From positions 124,001 through 188,000 of the forward strand of contig JAHBTJ010000015.1 in assembly GCA_019638595.1 (NCBI GenBank): a stretch of DNA of 64,000 bases, written 5' to 3'. Below, one piece after another: positions 17,401 to 26,473 of this stretch; position 1 is the stretch's first letter, and each line of letters begins with the position of its first letter. Under the pieces are notes generated by a model. The model worked only from the letters and a program-made list of their open reading frames with translations, ran no database searches and was not told the origin of the DNA. The translations under genes were made by a program, and so were the position numbers. This DNA comes from Chitinophagaceae bacterium. Lineage in GTDB: Bacteria > Bacteroidota > Bacteroidia > Chitinophagales > Chitinophagaceae.

Positions 17401-18756
17401 CTATTTTGCCAGGAGCTCCGGCTGTATCCTGATCGTTACATACGCCCAATTGTTATTTTTTTTCGCATTGGTGATGTTTTTAACGGAAGAGGATGCCAAT
17501 GAAGCAGTGCTGAAAAAATGACTGTAGCCTGCTTCAAAACCGATCATTTTTGTGAGTGTATATGCTGCAGTTATATCTGCCTCGGTACCAAAATAGCGAT
17601 TGAGCTTATTGCCGGAAGCATCATATACAGCACTTGCACTACTGAACTGGTGCAGGTCTGCCGACAGGGTAAATTTTCCGGATGCTTTGTACTTCGCTTT
17701 GATATAATAATCCGCCAGTCCTTTATTGCCAAATCCGTTGCCCGCATAAAAATAATCCATGAATCCCCAGAATTTGTGCGGTGTTCCATACAGGGGATCA
17801 AACGCGTTGCTCTTGTTGCCGCTCATACCGCCGGTGGTATAATCAATACCCGGACCAACGCTGAACTTCTTACCGGTATTGAATAGCACATTGGCTGATA
17901 ACAATGCAGCGGATAGTTGTTGGCCTGATGAATTTTTGCCTGTTTGGTAATATACCGATGCTGTAAGTGCGGTTTTACCCAAAGTATGGGTTGTGTGCAG
18001 CCCGGTTGTTATCCTGCTCCAGGCGCCATTGTCCCACACTTTTACGGGGACATTATTTTCAATATTGGTGTGGTATTTATTAAACTGATCCGCAAAGAAC
18101 AGGAACGAAATATTTCCCTGCCCGTACTTCCTGCTGGCATACAGGTACTCAAAGCTTTTGTAGTTTACACCGCCATTCGTGTTACCCGCATAGTTGCCTG
18201 CAGGGGTTTCATTGTACTTTGTGCTGCTGGCATTTTCCTTATTCTGGTTATGGGCAAATCCTCCATGTATCGTCCATTGCGAAGTATTGAACTGTAGTAT
18301 TGCCGCATCATGCCTGCGTGCCTGCTGTAACCAGTCGAGATTGCCGATCAGCCGCTGATCGTCGTATATCAGCTCCTGCCGCCCCAATTTTAAAGAAAGC
18401 GTATATACTTTATTGGTAGTATCGGTTAAACCTATTTCAGCCCACGCTTCATGCAGCATTAAGCCGTTATTATTCTGGGTCGTATTCCGGTTAATGGTAG
18501 ATACATCCTGTCCCCATACATGCACGTCCTGTACTGTTAGTCCAAATTTTAACCGGTAGGTACTGTATCCTGCGGTTAGCCGTGTACGTTGAGAAGTAAA
18601 AAACGCGGGGTCGGCGTCTTTGGATAGGGGAGAACCCTGCCCGTCCCTCAATTCGGTACGTGTGCGAAGTTGAGCAGAGAGACTAAACTGAGCGCTAGCA
18701 AATTGATTAAAAAAAATAACTATTGTTATTGCGGCAATAAACCGGATATATTTCAT
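17401..18756 (-). CDS. alginate-export-type outer-membrane porin
   Basis: This 451-residue protein has a signal peptide (TIVIFFNQFASAQ) and the start of an AlgE-like barrel (FSLSAQLRTRTELRDGQG, then LKLGRQELIYDDQRL). It ends in a terminal strand (NNWAYVTIRIQPELLAK). Alginate-export-family barrels in Bacteroidota usually serve as general anion porins rather than alginate exporters. Its place directly downstream of nirC (76 bases) on the same strand suggests nitrite or nitrate entry across the outer membrane. That role is inference from context. Confidence 0.8.
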   Translation of the reverse strand: MKYIRFIAAITIVIFFNQFASAQFSLSAQLRTRTELRDGQGSPLSKDADPAFFTSQRTRLTAGYSTYRLKFGLTVQDVHVWGQDVSTINRNTTQNNNGLMLHEAWAEIGLTDTTNKVYTLSLKLGRQELIYDDQRLIGNLDWLQQARRHDAAILQFNTSQWTIHGGFAHNQNKENASSTKYNETPAGNYAGNTNGGVNYKSFEYLYASRKYGQGNISFLFFADQFNKYHTNIENNVPVKVWDNGAWSRITTGLHTTHTLGKTALTASVYYQTGKNSSGQQLSAALLSANVLFNTGKKFSVGPGIDYTTGGMSGNKSNAFDPLYGTPHKFWGFMDYFYAGNGFGNKGLADYYIKAKYKASGKFTLSADLHQFSSASAVYDASGNKLNRYFGTEADITAAYTLTKMIGFEAGYSHFFSTASLASSSVKNITNAKKNNNWAYVTIRIQPELLAK

Positions 18757-18832
18757 GTGATTGATGATTGAGAGTAATACAATGCCAGGTATACGCCGGA
18801 GTAGCGTGTACTATCCTGGAATAAAAATAAAA

Positions 18833-19657
18833 TCAGGCTGCTTGCTGCAGGGAAGATAAATTGCCGTCCTTTTGTTTGCCGTAGGTATAATAAATCGCCA
18901 TCCCGGTAAACAGTAACCCGCCAATAATATTGCCTGCTGTTACGATCAGTTGATTGTACAGCCACCAGTCGCCTACAGAAACTTTTGCACCGAATAACAT
19001 GCCGGCAGGAATTACAAACATATTTACTACCGCATGCTCGTATCCCAAAGCGAAAAATATAAAAATAGGAATACCTGCTGCCAAAAGTTTACCCAGGGTA
19101 GATTTGGAAGTCATTGCCATTACAACGCCCATGCAAACCATCCAGTTGCATAAAATGGCTTTTATAAAAGCGCTGAGCAGCCCGGCAGCACCATGCTGCG
19201 CATACCCGGTGGTTTTCTTTTCCGAAACCGCTATCAGCATTTGTTCAATAGCGCCGGGGTTGGTGGAGGTACCCATTTCCGAAGTGGCTGCCCAATAAAG
19301 GAATGCGTATAACAGGCTTCCTATAAGATTGCCGGTAAAAACCCAGAACAGGTTTTTCAGCATTACTCCCGCACCGATCTTTTTTTCGAAATAAGCAAGT
19401 GGAACAAGAGAGAAACTTCCGGTAACCAGTTCCAGCCCCAGTATAACGATGATCACAAAACCCACGGGAAAAACGATAGCACCGGTCAGTGGTATTTTGG
19501 TTTGTGTAACAGCGGCATAGGCAAGGGTAACAGATATGGCAAGCAATGCGCCGGAAAGTATGCTGCGTATCAGCAGGTCTTTAACCGGTAATGATGCTTT
19601 GTTTACAGCGGCATTCATCATATTGCCTGCTACTTCTTTTGGAGTTACATAATCCAT
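18833..19657 (-). CDS. nirC: formate/nitrite transporter family protein
   Basis: This 274-residue FNT family protein has six transmembrane segments and FNT-type stretches: GLELVTGSFSLVPLAYFE, TGNLIGSLLYA, CNWMVCMGVVMA and GYEHAVVNMFVIPAGML. The family forms pentameric anion channels in the inner membrane. Being between nirD/nirB and the porin gene, nitrite is the likely substrate, so nirC rather than focA. It starts with MDYVTPKEVAGNM and has normal length. Confidence 0.92.
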   Translation of the reverse strand: MDYVTPKEVAGNMMNAAVNKASLPVKDLLIRSILSGALLAISVTLAYAAVTQTKIPLTGAIVFPVGFVIIVILGLELVTGSFSLVPLAYFEKKIGAGVMLKNLFWVFTGNLIGSLLYAFLYWAATSEMGTSTNPGAIEQMLIAVSEKKTTGYAQHGAAGLLSAFIKAILCNWMVCMGVVMAMTSKSTLGKLLAAGIPIFIFFALGYEHAVVNMFVIPAGMLFGAKVSVGDWWLYNQLIVTAGNIIGGLLFTGMAIYYTYGKQKDGNLSSLQQAA

Positions 19658-19741
19658 ACAAATTGATTTTAAGCGTTAATAGTTGGTTTAACAGGTATAT
19701 GCTATCCGGTCAGGGATGCTTATTAAAAATTTTACAACGGG

Positions 19742-20104
19742 CTACTGGCTTACATCTATATAAACAAAACCGTTTTCAACTTTTACGGGATATGTTTTAA
19801 GGCTGCATTCATCACCGCTCAGGCATTGCCCGGTTACCAGCGAAAATGTTTTTTTATGGAAGGGGCAGGCAACTTTAGGCTCTTCATTTTTTGTTCCGAT
19901 CATTCCCCTGCTCAATGCCATTTGCTTTTTGTGAGGACATTCGTTTTGTGTGGCATACCATTCGTTGCGACGGGTAAAATAAAAAAGCGCTATCTGCTTA
20001 TTGCCGTACTTCACGCAAACTCCGCCGTTTTCAACCACATCTTCTACTTTGCATGCAGTAAACCATTGACTGTTCTTTACAGCAGTTTCATTCTGTGTAA
20101 TCAT
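19742..20104 (-). CDS. nirD: assimilatory nitrite reductase small subunit, Rieske type
   Basis: This 120-residue protein has a full Rieske [2Fe-2S] motif: C56-P-H58 (NECPHKK) and C80-P-F-H83 (ACPFHKK). NirD partners NirB in the NADH-dependent cytoplasmic reduction of nitrite to ammonia. Some enterobacterial NirD proteins lack the cluster ligands, but here all four are present, so this subunit can carry electrons. It lies 70 bases downstream of nirB on the same strand. Confidence 0.92.
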   Translation of the reverse strand: MITQNETAVKNSQWFTACKVEDVVENGGVCVKYGNKQIALFYFTRRNEWYATQNECPHKKQMALSRGMIGTKNEEPKVACPFHKKTFSLVTGQCLSGDECSLKTYPVKVENGFVYIDVSQ

Positions 20105-20174
20105 TCATACCTATTTAAAAGTGTTAAGAAAAAAATGGCAGGCAATCGTTGAAGAAGTATAGTTGTAAAGCCGT

Positions 20175-22691
20175 TTATTTCCAGTTGGCGGCTTTTTTTT
20201 GCGCTCTTAATGTTTCGAACTGTACGGTAGGATCTTTTTCCTGCGGAGCATTTATAAAATGGGCAAAGCGTTTTCTTATTTCAGGCGTTTCAATAGCTGT
20301 TTTCCATTCGCACTGGTAAGCATCCACCAATGCCTGCATCTCCTGTTCCCATTGAGCAGCCATGCCCAGGCTGTCATTTACTACCACATTGCGTAGGTAG
20401 TCTATGCCGCCTTCCATTTTGTTGAGCCAGGTGGCAGTACGCGTGAGCGGATCTGCTGTACGGATATAAAACATCAGGAAACGGTCAATATACCTAAGGC
20501 AGGTTTCATCGTCAAGGTCGGTTGCTAACAGTAAAGCATGCTGCGGTTTGCTTCCGCCGTTTCCACATACATATAAATTCCATCCTTTTTCTGTGGCAAT
20601 AATGCCAAAGTCTTTACTCTGCGCTTCAGCGCATTCTCTAATGCAGCCCGAAACAGCGGATTTGATCTTATGCGGCGCTCTTACACCACGGTAGCGCTCC
20701 TCCACTCTAATGGCAAAGCTCACACTATCCTGTAATCCAAACCGGCACCAGGTACTGCCTACACAGCTTTTAACTGTGCGAAGCGCCTTACCATATGCGT
20801 GACCACTTTCAAAACCTGCGGCAGTCAATTCACTCCATATCAATGGAAGGTCGCTTACATGTGCCCCGAACAGGTCTATACGTTGTCCTCCGGTTATCTT
20901 GGTGTACAATCCATATTTCTGTGCCACCTGCCCTATTACGATCAGCTTTTCAGGTGTTATTTCACCACCTGGTATACGTGGCACAACAGAATAGGTACCA
21001 CCTCTTTGTATGTTCGCGAGGAAACGATCGTTGCTGTCCTGTGCAGTATCGTTGCCTTTTTTTAGTACCATTTCGTTCCACAAACTTGCCAGTAGGGAAG
21101 ATACCGAGGGTTTGCAAACTTCACAGCCATCACCTTTACCCAGTTGATCCAATACTGCATCATAAGTTTTCAGTTCATGAAGTTTGATGAGGTCAAAAAG
21201 TTCCTGTCGGCTGTAGTTAAAATGTTCGCATAGTACATTGCGGATGTATTTTCCCTGTTGCTTCATGGTATATACCATCAGGTCTTTCACCATCGGAAGG
21301 CATCCGCCGCAACCGGTACCGGCTTTGGTGCATTTTTTTATCGCGTCTACTGTTTCGCATCCATGTTCAGTTACCGACTGGCAAATAATATCTTTGGATA
21401 CTCCCTCGCAACTGCATATCAGTGCATCGCCTGGCAATGCCTGTACTCCCGCGCCTTCCTCTTTTTGGGCTTCGCGCGCAGGTAATACCAGGTCTTCGGG
21501 ATGAGGAGGAAGCAAAATTTTATTTCTGCAGGTCTGTAAAAGCATGTTGTATTGCGATGCATCGCCCACTAATACGCCTCCCAACAGGTATTTGCCATCG
21601 GCAGAAACATTGATCCTTTTATATACACCTTTTACCGTATCCTTTAAAACAATATTGCTTATGTTCTTACCATTCGCGAACGGGTCTCCAAAACTTGCAA
21701 CATCCGTTCCTACCAGCTTTAATTTGGTGCTCATATCAAAACCCGTAAACAATTTTGTGGCAGCAGATGCATCAAACATCCGGCATATTTCACTCACTAC
21801 TACCTCAGCCATGTCATAACCCGGCGCTACCAATCCATAGATCATTTCATTATATAAAGCGCATTCGCCAATGGCATATATAGAAGTATCGGATGTTTGC
21901 ATCCGGCTGTTTACTACAATCCCTCCGTTCATGCCGGTTTCCAGTCCACAGTCAATGGCCAGTTCACCCCGGGGCCTGATGCCCGCTGACACCACCAGTA
22001 TATCTGTTTCAATGGAGCTTCCGTCTGCAAATTCCAAACCTGTTATACAATCATCGCCGGTAATGCGTGAAGTATTGGTATTGGTATGAATAGTTAAACC
22101 GAGTTGTGCGAGGGTCGTCATCAGCATTTCAGATCCCACTTCGTCTAATTGTCTGGGCATTAGTCTTGGGGCAAATTCAATAACATGCGTATTGCTTATG
22201 CCAAGGTCTAATAAAGCTTTTGCGGCTTCCAACCCCAGTAACCCGCCACCAATCACCGTTCCTTTGTTGGCCTTTGGGGCGTACGATTGAATCAGGTGCA
22301 GGTCCTCAATGGTACGATATAAGAACACGCCGTCTTTTTCAATACCCTCAATTTTAGGAACAAAAGCCGAAGAGCCTGTTGCCAGTATAAGGATATCGTA
22401 ATGTTTAATGTAACCTTTAAAAGTGTGAAGCAGTTTAACGGAAGGTTTTATATATTGAACAGGATCGCCCAGGTGAAGTTCAATTCCTTTTTCCTGGTAC
22501 CAAGAGCGGGAAGCTAAACTGAGATCATCTGCCTTTTTTCCGCTAAAAAATTCACTGAGGTGTACCCTGTCGTAAGCGGGATATTGTTCTTCACCAAAAA
22601 CGGTGATTTGAAGGTCAGGAAGATTTTTGCCTACAAGCTTTTCACAAAATTTATATCCTACCATGCCATTTCCAACAACTACAATTCTCAT
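20175..22691 (-). CDS. nirB: nitrite reductase (NADH) large subunit
   Basis: This 838-residue protein shows the NirB order: an FAD/NAD(P)-binding oxidoreductase domain at the N-terminus (MRIVVVGNGMVGYKFCEKL, then GGGLLGLEAAKALLDLG), a BFD-like [2Fe-2S] domain around residues 425-470 (CSCEGVS, then CTKAGTGCGGC) and a siroheme/[4Fe-4S] sulfite-reductase-like C-terminus (CVGSTWCRFGLQD, SGCIRECAEAQ). It reduces nitrite to ammonium with six electrons from NADH. No nitrate reductase gene is nearby. It is transcribed away from cobA, which makes the siroheme precursor, across a 191-base AT-rich regulatory region. Confidence 0.97.
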   Translation of the reverse strand: MRIVVVGNGMVGYKFCEKLVGKNLPDLQITVFGEEQYPAYDRVHLSEFFSGKKADDLSLASRSWYQEKGIELHLGDPVQYIKPSVKLLHTFKGYIKHYDILILATGSSAFVPKIEGIEKDGVFLYRTIEDLHLIQSYAPKANKGTVIGGGLLGLEAAKALLDLGISNTHVIEFAPRLMPRQLDEVGSEMLMTTLAQLGLTIHTNTNTSRITGDDCITGLEFADGSSIETDILVVSAGIRPRGELAIDCGLETGMNGGIVVNSRMQTSDTSIYAIGECALYNEMIYGLVAPGYDMAEVVVSEICRMFDASAATKLFTGFDMSTKLKLVGTDVASFGDPFANGKNISNIVLKDTVKGVYKRINVSADGKYLLGGVLVGDASQYNMLLQTCRNKILLPPHPEDLVLPAREAQKEEGAGVQALPGDALICSCEGVSKDIICQSVTEHGCETVDAIKKCTKAGTGCGGCLPMVKDLMVYTMKQQGKYIRNVLCEHFNYSRQELFDLIKLHELKTYDAVLDQLGKGDGCEVCKPSVSSLLASLWNEMVLKKGNDTAQDSNDRFLANIQRGGTYSVVPRIPGGEITPEKLIVIGQVAQKYGLYTKITGGQRIDLFGAHVSDLPLIWSELTAAGFESGHAYGKALRTVKSCVGSTWCRFGLQDSVSFAIRVEERYRGVRAPHKIKSAVSGCIRECAEAQSKDFGIIATEKGWNLYVCGNGGSKPQHALLLATDLDDETCLRYIDRFLMFYIRTADPLTRTATWLNKMEGGIDYLRNVVVNDSLGMAAQWEQEMQALVDAYQCEWKTAIETPEIRKRFAHFINAPQEKDPTVQFETLRAQKKAANWK

Positions 22692-22735
22692 AAACTGATT
22701 TTAAGTGTTAGGAAGATGGCAAACAATCGAATAGT

Positions 22736-22761
22736 AAAAAATAATATCTATATTATTTTTT
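22736..22761. repeat. perfect 12-bp inverted repeat upstream of nirB
   Basis: AAAAAATAATAT (22736-22747), spacer CT, then ATATTATTTTTT (22750-22761). It lies 45-70 bases upstream of the nirB start, where an operator for the neighbouring regulator would be expected. It does not match the enterobacterial FNR box TTGAT-N4-ATCAA. Confidence 0.7.
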
Positions 22762-22828
22762 GGATATTTAATATTAAAAAATGAATTATATAAATAATTA
22801 TATTATAAATATAATACTATTTGCTTTG

Positions 22829-22863
22829 AATATGTAATTTTATATAAAATTATATTACATATT
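22829..22863. repeat. perfect 10-bp inverted repeat upstream of cobA
   Basis: AATATGTAAT (22829-22838) and ATTACATATT (22854-22863) have a 15-base spacer and end 19 bases before the cobA ATG. The centre-to-centre distance of about 25 bases is more than one helical turn. It could bind a regulator dimer or form a leader hairpin. Confidence 0.6.
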
Positions 22864-22882
22864 TATAATTACAATATAATAT

Positions 22883-23644
22883 ATGTCAAAACTTTCTTTA
22901 GTAGGAGCCGGTCCGGGAGATCCTGATTTAATTACTGTAAAAGCTATTAAATGCCTGCAGCAGGCAGACGTAATATTATATGATGCGCTTGCTAATGAAG
23001 TGTTATTGAATTATGCTGAAAAAGCCCGGTTAAAGCAATTTGTGGGTAAACGGTATGGCTGCCACGAATTAAGTCAATCGGAAATTAACGACTTAATTAT
23101 TGAATGTGCAGGCCACTATGACCATATTGTGCGGTTAAAAGGCGGAGACCCGTTTGTTTTTGGCAGGGCCGGGGAAGAAATAGATGCTGCGACAGGAGCA
23201 GGTATGGAAGTGGAGGTGATCCCCGGTATTTCCAGCGCACTGGCAGTACCGGCCTCGCAAATGATACCGGTTACCTGCAGGGGGATCAACGAAAGTTTTT
23301 GGGTGGTAACCGGTACCACCACCAGCGGCGCTGTTTCAAACGACCTGTACCTGGCTGCACAGTCAACCGCCACGATTGTGATATTGATGGCTATGAGCAA
23401 ACTTGAAACAATTACAGAAATATTTACTCAATACGGGAAAGGCGAGACAGCCGCTGCTGTTATACAAAATGGCACTACCCCCGTTGCAAAAATGGTTACA
23501 GGAAAAGTAAAGGATATTTTTTACAGGGCGCAGTATGCGCAATTAAGCAATCCTGCTGTTATTATTATAGGAGAAGTGGTGAATCTTCGAGCTAAACACC
23601 TGGAAAGGGATATTACAGAGTTGGTAGGAAATGGAGTATTATGA
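22883..23644 (+). CDS. cobA: uroporphyrinogen-III C-methyltransferase
   Basis: This 253-residue SAM-dependent enzyme methylates uroporphyrinogen III twice to precorrin-2, the precursor of siroheme. Family motifs are VGAGPGDPDLITVKA (residues 7-21), LKGGDPFVFGRAGEE (about 85-99), PGISSALAVPA, and MTGK-like MVTGKV near the end. It is the single-domain SumT form, without the CysG dehydrogenase part, so ferrochelation must come from another gene. Its position opposite nirB fits supply of siroheme to nitrite reductase. It overlaps the next gene by four bases (ATGA), which suggests translational coupling. Confidence 0.95.
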   Translation: MSKLSLVGAGPGDPDLITVKAIKCLQQADVILYDALANEVLLNYAEKARLKQFVGKRYGCHELSQSEINDLIIECAGHYDHIVRLKGGDPFVFGRAGEEIDAATGAGMEVEVIPGISSALAVPASQMIPVTCRGINESFWVVTGTTTSGAVSNDLYLAAQSTATIVILMAMSKLETITEIFTQYGKGETAAAVIQNGTTPVAKMVTGKVKDIFYRAQYAQLSNPAVIIIGEVVNLRAKHLERDITELVGNGVL

Positions 23645-24327
23645 AAAAAGAGAAAGGAAATTTTGATGCCAGCGGTACTTTTTTATACCGCCATTGCCTG
23701 AAGGAATGGTGGCCCGCGCTGGACGCTCACAGGCAGGTATTCCGTTATAAAAAAGGTGAAATTATTTTTAAAGAGGGCGATGTGGTGCAAGGCGTGTTTT
23801 TTATGATAGATGGTGTGGTAAAAGTGCACAAACAATGGACAGACGACAAAGAGCTGATCATACGTTTTGCCCGGCAACTGGATATTATAGGACACAGGGG
23901 GCTTTCTACACATGATCATACTTATCCTATTGGTGCAACCGTGCTGGCAGATGCAGTTGTATGTTTTATTACTATGGATTTTTTTCGTTCAACCCTTGCC
24001 GTTAACCCCGGATTTGCGTATGAATTTTTGATGTTTATGGCTGATGAACTGCAGTTGTCGGAACAGCGCATGCGCGACCTGGCGCATATGCAGGTAAAAG
24101 GCCGTGTAGCCAAAGCGCTGCTGTCCATTGAAAAAAAGTTTAGCGTGGATAAAGATAGTTTTATCGCTTTCACCCTCAGCCGGCAGGATATAGCCTCTTA
24201 TACCGGCACTACTTACGAAACGGTATATAAGCTGTTAGCTGAGTTCAGCGAAGCAGGGTTTATTAAAACGAACGGTAAGGATATAGCGTTGCTTAACCGG
24301 GAAGGATTGATAGCGCTGACCCAATAG
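23641..24327 (+). CDS. Crp/Fnr family transcriptional regulator
   Basis: This 228-residue regulator has an N-terminal cyclic-nucleotide-type beta roll (YKKGEIIFKEGDVVQGVFFMIDG at about residues 36-58, written here as a landmark split after KEGD) and a C-terminal winged helix (FTLSRQDIASYTGTTYETVYK, with recognition helix around TTYETVYKLLAEF). The N-terminal part has only one cysteine (Cys19), so an FNR-type [4Fe-4S] oxygen sensor is not supported. Overlap with cobA and position opposite nirB suggest that it controls nitrite assimilation, perhaps through the inverted repeats at 22736 and 22829. That target assignment is inference. Confidence 0.92.
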   Translation: MKKEKGNFDASGTFLYRHCLKEWWPALDAHRQVFRYKKGEIIFKEGDVVQGVFFMIDGVVKVHKQWTDDKELIIRFARQLDIIGHRGLSTHDHTYPIGATVLADAVVCFITMDFFRSTLAVNPGFAYEFLMFMADELQLSEQRMRDLAHMQVKGRVAKALLSIEKKFSVDKDSFIAFTLSRQDIASYTGTTYETVYKLLAEFSEAGFIKTNGKDIALLNREGLIALTQ

Positions 24328-24343
24328 AAGTGTCGGATAGCCT

Positions 24344-25564
24344 TTAACTTAAATTGAATTGCTTCGTCGCCATTTCTTCTACCGCTTTGCCAATGGCAAG
24401 TGCCGCCGTAGCGGCAGGGGAGGGAGCATTTAATACATGTATGGCATTTTGCCTGGCTTCAATTTTAAAATCGTCTATCATCTTTCCCTCACGGGATAAA
24501 GCCATGGCCCTAACTCCTGCACGTGCCGGTATAATGTCATCCGCTTCCAGCGATGGGATCAGCTTTTGCAGCCGTTTCAGGAAATATGATTTTGAAAAAG
24601 CGCCCCTGTATTCATCCAGCCCGAAACGCCAGTGCTTGGCAAAAAATTTCCAGGTGCCGCCGTAGGAAAATGCTGCTGCTGTATCTCTTAAGCTGAAATC
24701 GGTTTTATGATATCCTTCTCTTTTAAAAACAAACACTGCATTGGGTCCGCATTCTACTCCGCCTTTGATCATGCGCGTAAAATGTACGCCCAAAAACGGG
24801 AACTGCGGATTAGGGACAGGATAAATAAGGTTGCGTACCTTGCTCATACCTTTTTCGCTCAAATCATAATAATCGCCCCTAAAGCCCACGATCGCGGAGT
24901 CTGTACCAGTGCCTTCTTTTTGGGCTATACGATCGCTTTGCAACCCCGCGCAGGCTACAATATATTTTGCCGTAAAGTTTCCACGGCTGGTTACTATAGT
25001 GGTTTGCGTGCTGTCTTTAATAAAGTCTTTTACTTCTGTATTTAAAAAAACTTTGCTGCCGTTGAATTTTTGTTCAATCAGTTCTGCCAGCTTTTCAGTA
25101 AAACCTGCATAGTCAATAATACCTGTACATCCTACCCATATGCCGGCTATACCTTCGCAATACGGCTCTATGTCTTTAATTTCCTGCGGGGTAATCATCC
25201 TGATATCTTCTACGCCGTTTGCCTGCCCGTTCTGAAACACTTTGTTCATATGCAGCAATTCGCTTTCATGTGTGGCTACAATTACTTTTCCGCAGATGTC
25301 GTGCTGTATGCCATATTCCTTTGCAAAAGCTACCAGTTCTCTTCTTCCATCCACACAATTCTTTGCTTTATACGATCCGGGTTTGTAATAAATGCCGGAG
25401 TGTATTACTCCCGAGTTCCGGCCGGTTTGATGTGCAGATACCCGGTTCTCTTTTTCAAGGACGGCAATTGTGAGATGGGGATACCTGCTGTTGAGCTTAT
25501 AGGCAGTTGCCAGGCCTACACAGCCGCCACCAATAACTGCAATGTCGAAAGATGAATGACCCAT
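24344..25564 (-). CDS. lhgO: L-2-hydroxyglutarate oxidase
   Basis: This FAD-dependent DAO-family enzyme oxidises L-2-hydroxyglutarate to 2-oxoglutarate. I chose the ATG at 25564, giving 406 residues starting MGHSSFDIAVIGGG, because it places the FAD-binding motif (residues 8-17, IAVIGGGCVG) at the N-terminus as in relatives. The open frame extends 17 codons further up to 25615. Other supporting stretches are HQTGRNSGVIHSGIYY and FPFLGVHFTRMIKGGVECGPNAVF (split at FTRM). It is convergent with the Crp/Fnr gene (16 bases) and followed on its upstream side by cutC. Confidence 0.9.
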   Translation of the reverse strand: MGHSSFDIAVIGGGCVGLATAYKLNSRYPHLTIAVLEKENRVSAHQTGRNSGVIHSGIYYKPGSYKAKNCVDGRRELVAFAKEYGIQHDICGKVIVATHESELLHMNKVFQNGQANGVEDIRMITPQEIKDIEPYCEGIAGIWVGCTGIIDYAGFTEKLAELIEQKFNGSKVFLNTEVKDFIKDSTQTTIVTSRGNFTAKYIVACAGLQSDRIAQKEGTGTDSAIVGFRGDYYDLSEKGMSKVRNLIYPVPNPQFPFLGVHFTRMIKGGVECGPNAVFVFKREGYHKTDFSLRDTAAAFSYGGTWKFFAKHWRFGLDEYRGAFSKSYFLKRLQKLIPSLEADDIIPARAGVRAMALSREGKMIDDFKIEARQNAIHVLNAPSPAATAALAIGKAVEEMATKQFNLS

Positions 25565-25624
25565 GTATGGAGATGAAAATTTTTGCGCAAGATACAGAGA
25601 AGCGGGTTTATTCAAAAGATGCTG

Positions 25625-26362
25625 TTAAGAGGTCTTTTCATATTCCTTCAGCGCGCCCAGCATTTTTTTTACTTCTTCGGTATTTAACTGTACTGTATCC
25701 AGCGTTTCCTGCATCTCTTCGTTAATATATTGCATAGCCGTAGCGATCATTTTTCTTGCCGATGAATGAAACTCTGTTGCCTGCGTTTGTTGCGCAAGCG
25801 ATACAATATTATCTGATCTTACACCCGATCCCGGCATAATAATGATACGGTCGTTTGCCTGGCGTACAAGATCGGAAATGACCTGCGCTCCTTCAGGAGC
25901 CGTGGGTTTTAGCCCGCTTGTAAGAATGCGTTCGCACCCGGCGGCTATAACGTCCTCCAGCGCTTCAAAAGGATTGGCAACCCGGTCGAACGCCCGGTGA
26001 AAGGTTACGCCGAGCGGGTAAGCAGCTTCCACCAGTTGGGCTGTACGTATTTTATCAACGTTGCCATCGGGTTGCAGCAGTCCAATTACCACTCCGTCAC
26101 ATCCAATCTCTTTGCACAATAAAATATCCCGCTTCATTATTTCAAACTCTTCATTACTATACAAAAAGTCTCCCCCCCTGGAACGTATGATGGGATACAA
26201 CTGCAGGGTGGTTCTTTCCCTTGCGGTTTTGATCATACCGTATGATGCCGTGGTGCCGCCATCCGCAGGGTTATCGCAAAGTTCTATCCTGTGCGCTCCT
26301 GCTGTTCCCGCCGCCAGTACCGATTCGATGTTGAATGCAATTACTTCTAATGTATAATTCAT
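25625..26362 (-). CDS. cutC: CutC family protein
   Basis: This 245-residue TIM-barrel protein has the CutC landmarks: LEVIAFNIESVLAAGTAGAH, RIELCDNPADGGTTASYG, the IRSRGGDFLYS motif, and GVTFHRAFDRV. It was named for copper homeostasis in E. coli, but the biochemical role remains disputed and no copper-related gene is nearby. It lies 61 bases upstream of lhgO on the same strand and is probably co-transcribed. It is divergent from the GH109-like gene across 111 bases. Confidence 0.93.
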   Translation of the reverse strand: MNYTLEVIAFNIESVLAAGTAGAHRIELCDNPADGGTTASYGMIKTARERTTLQLYPIIRSRGGDFLYSNEEFEIMKRDILLCKEIGCDGVVIGLLQPDGNVDKIRTAQLVEAAYPLGVTFHRAFDRVANPFEALEDVIAAGCERILTSGLKPTAPEGAQVISDLVRQANDRIIIMPGSGVRSDNIVSLAQQTQATEFHSSARKMIATAMQYINEEMQETLDTVQLNTEEVKKMLGALKEYEKTS

Positions 26363-26473
26363 GCTAAGGGATTTAATAAAACAATCGTTTGCTTAATTTT
26401 TGGTATACTGGTTTTTATTCGTTTAAATTGATGAAATTAGCGAATACTATTTTTATAATTCAACTTACTTGCT

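Larger units (their letters stand above)
22692..22882. promoter_or_regulatory. AT-rich divergent regulatory region between nirB and cobA
   Basis: This 191-base region is very AT-rich and holds two perfect inverted repeats, annotated separately. It separates nirB (leftward) from cobA and the Crp/Fnr gene (rightward) and must hold both promoters. I could not identify clean TTG/TAnnTTTG pairs in it. Confidence 0.6.

Noticed and set aside
22692-22882. Cobalamin riboswitch upstream of cobA
   Set aside because: The region is nearly all A and T and has no B12-box-like conserved sequence. The gene serves siroheme synthesis here.
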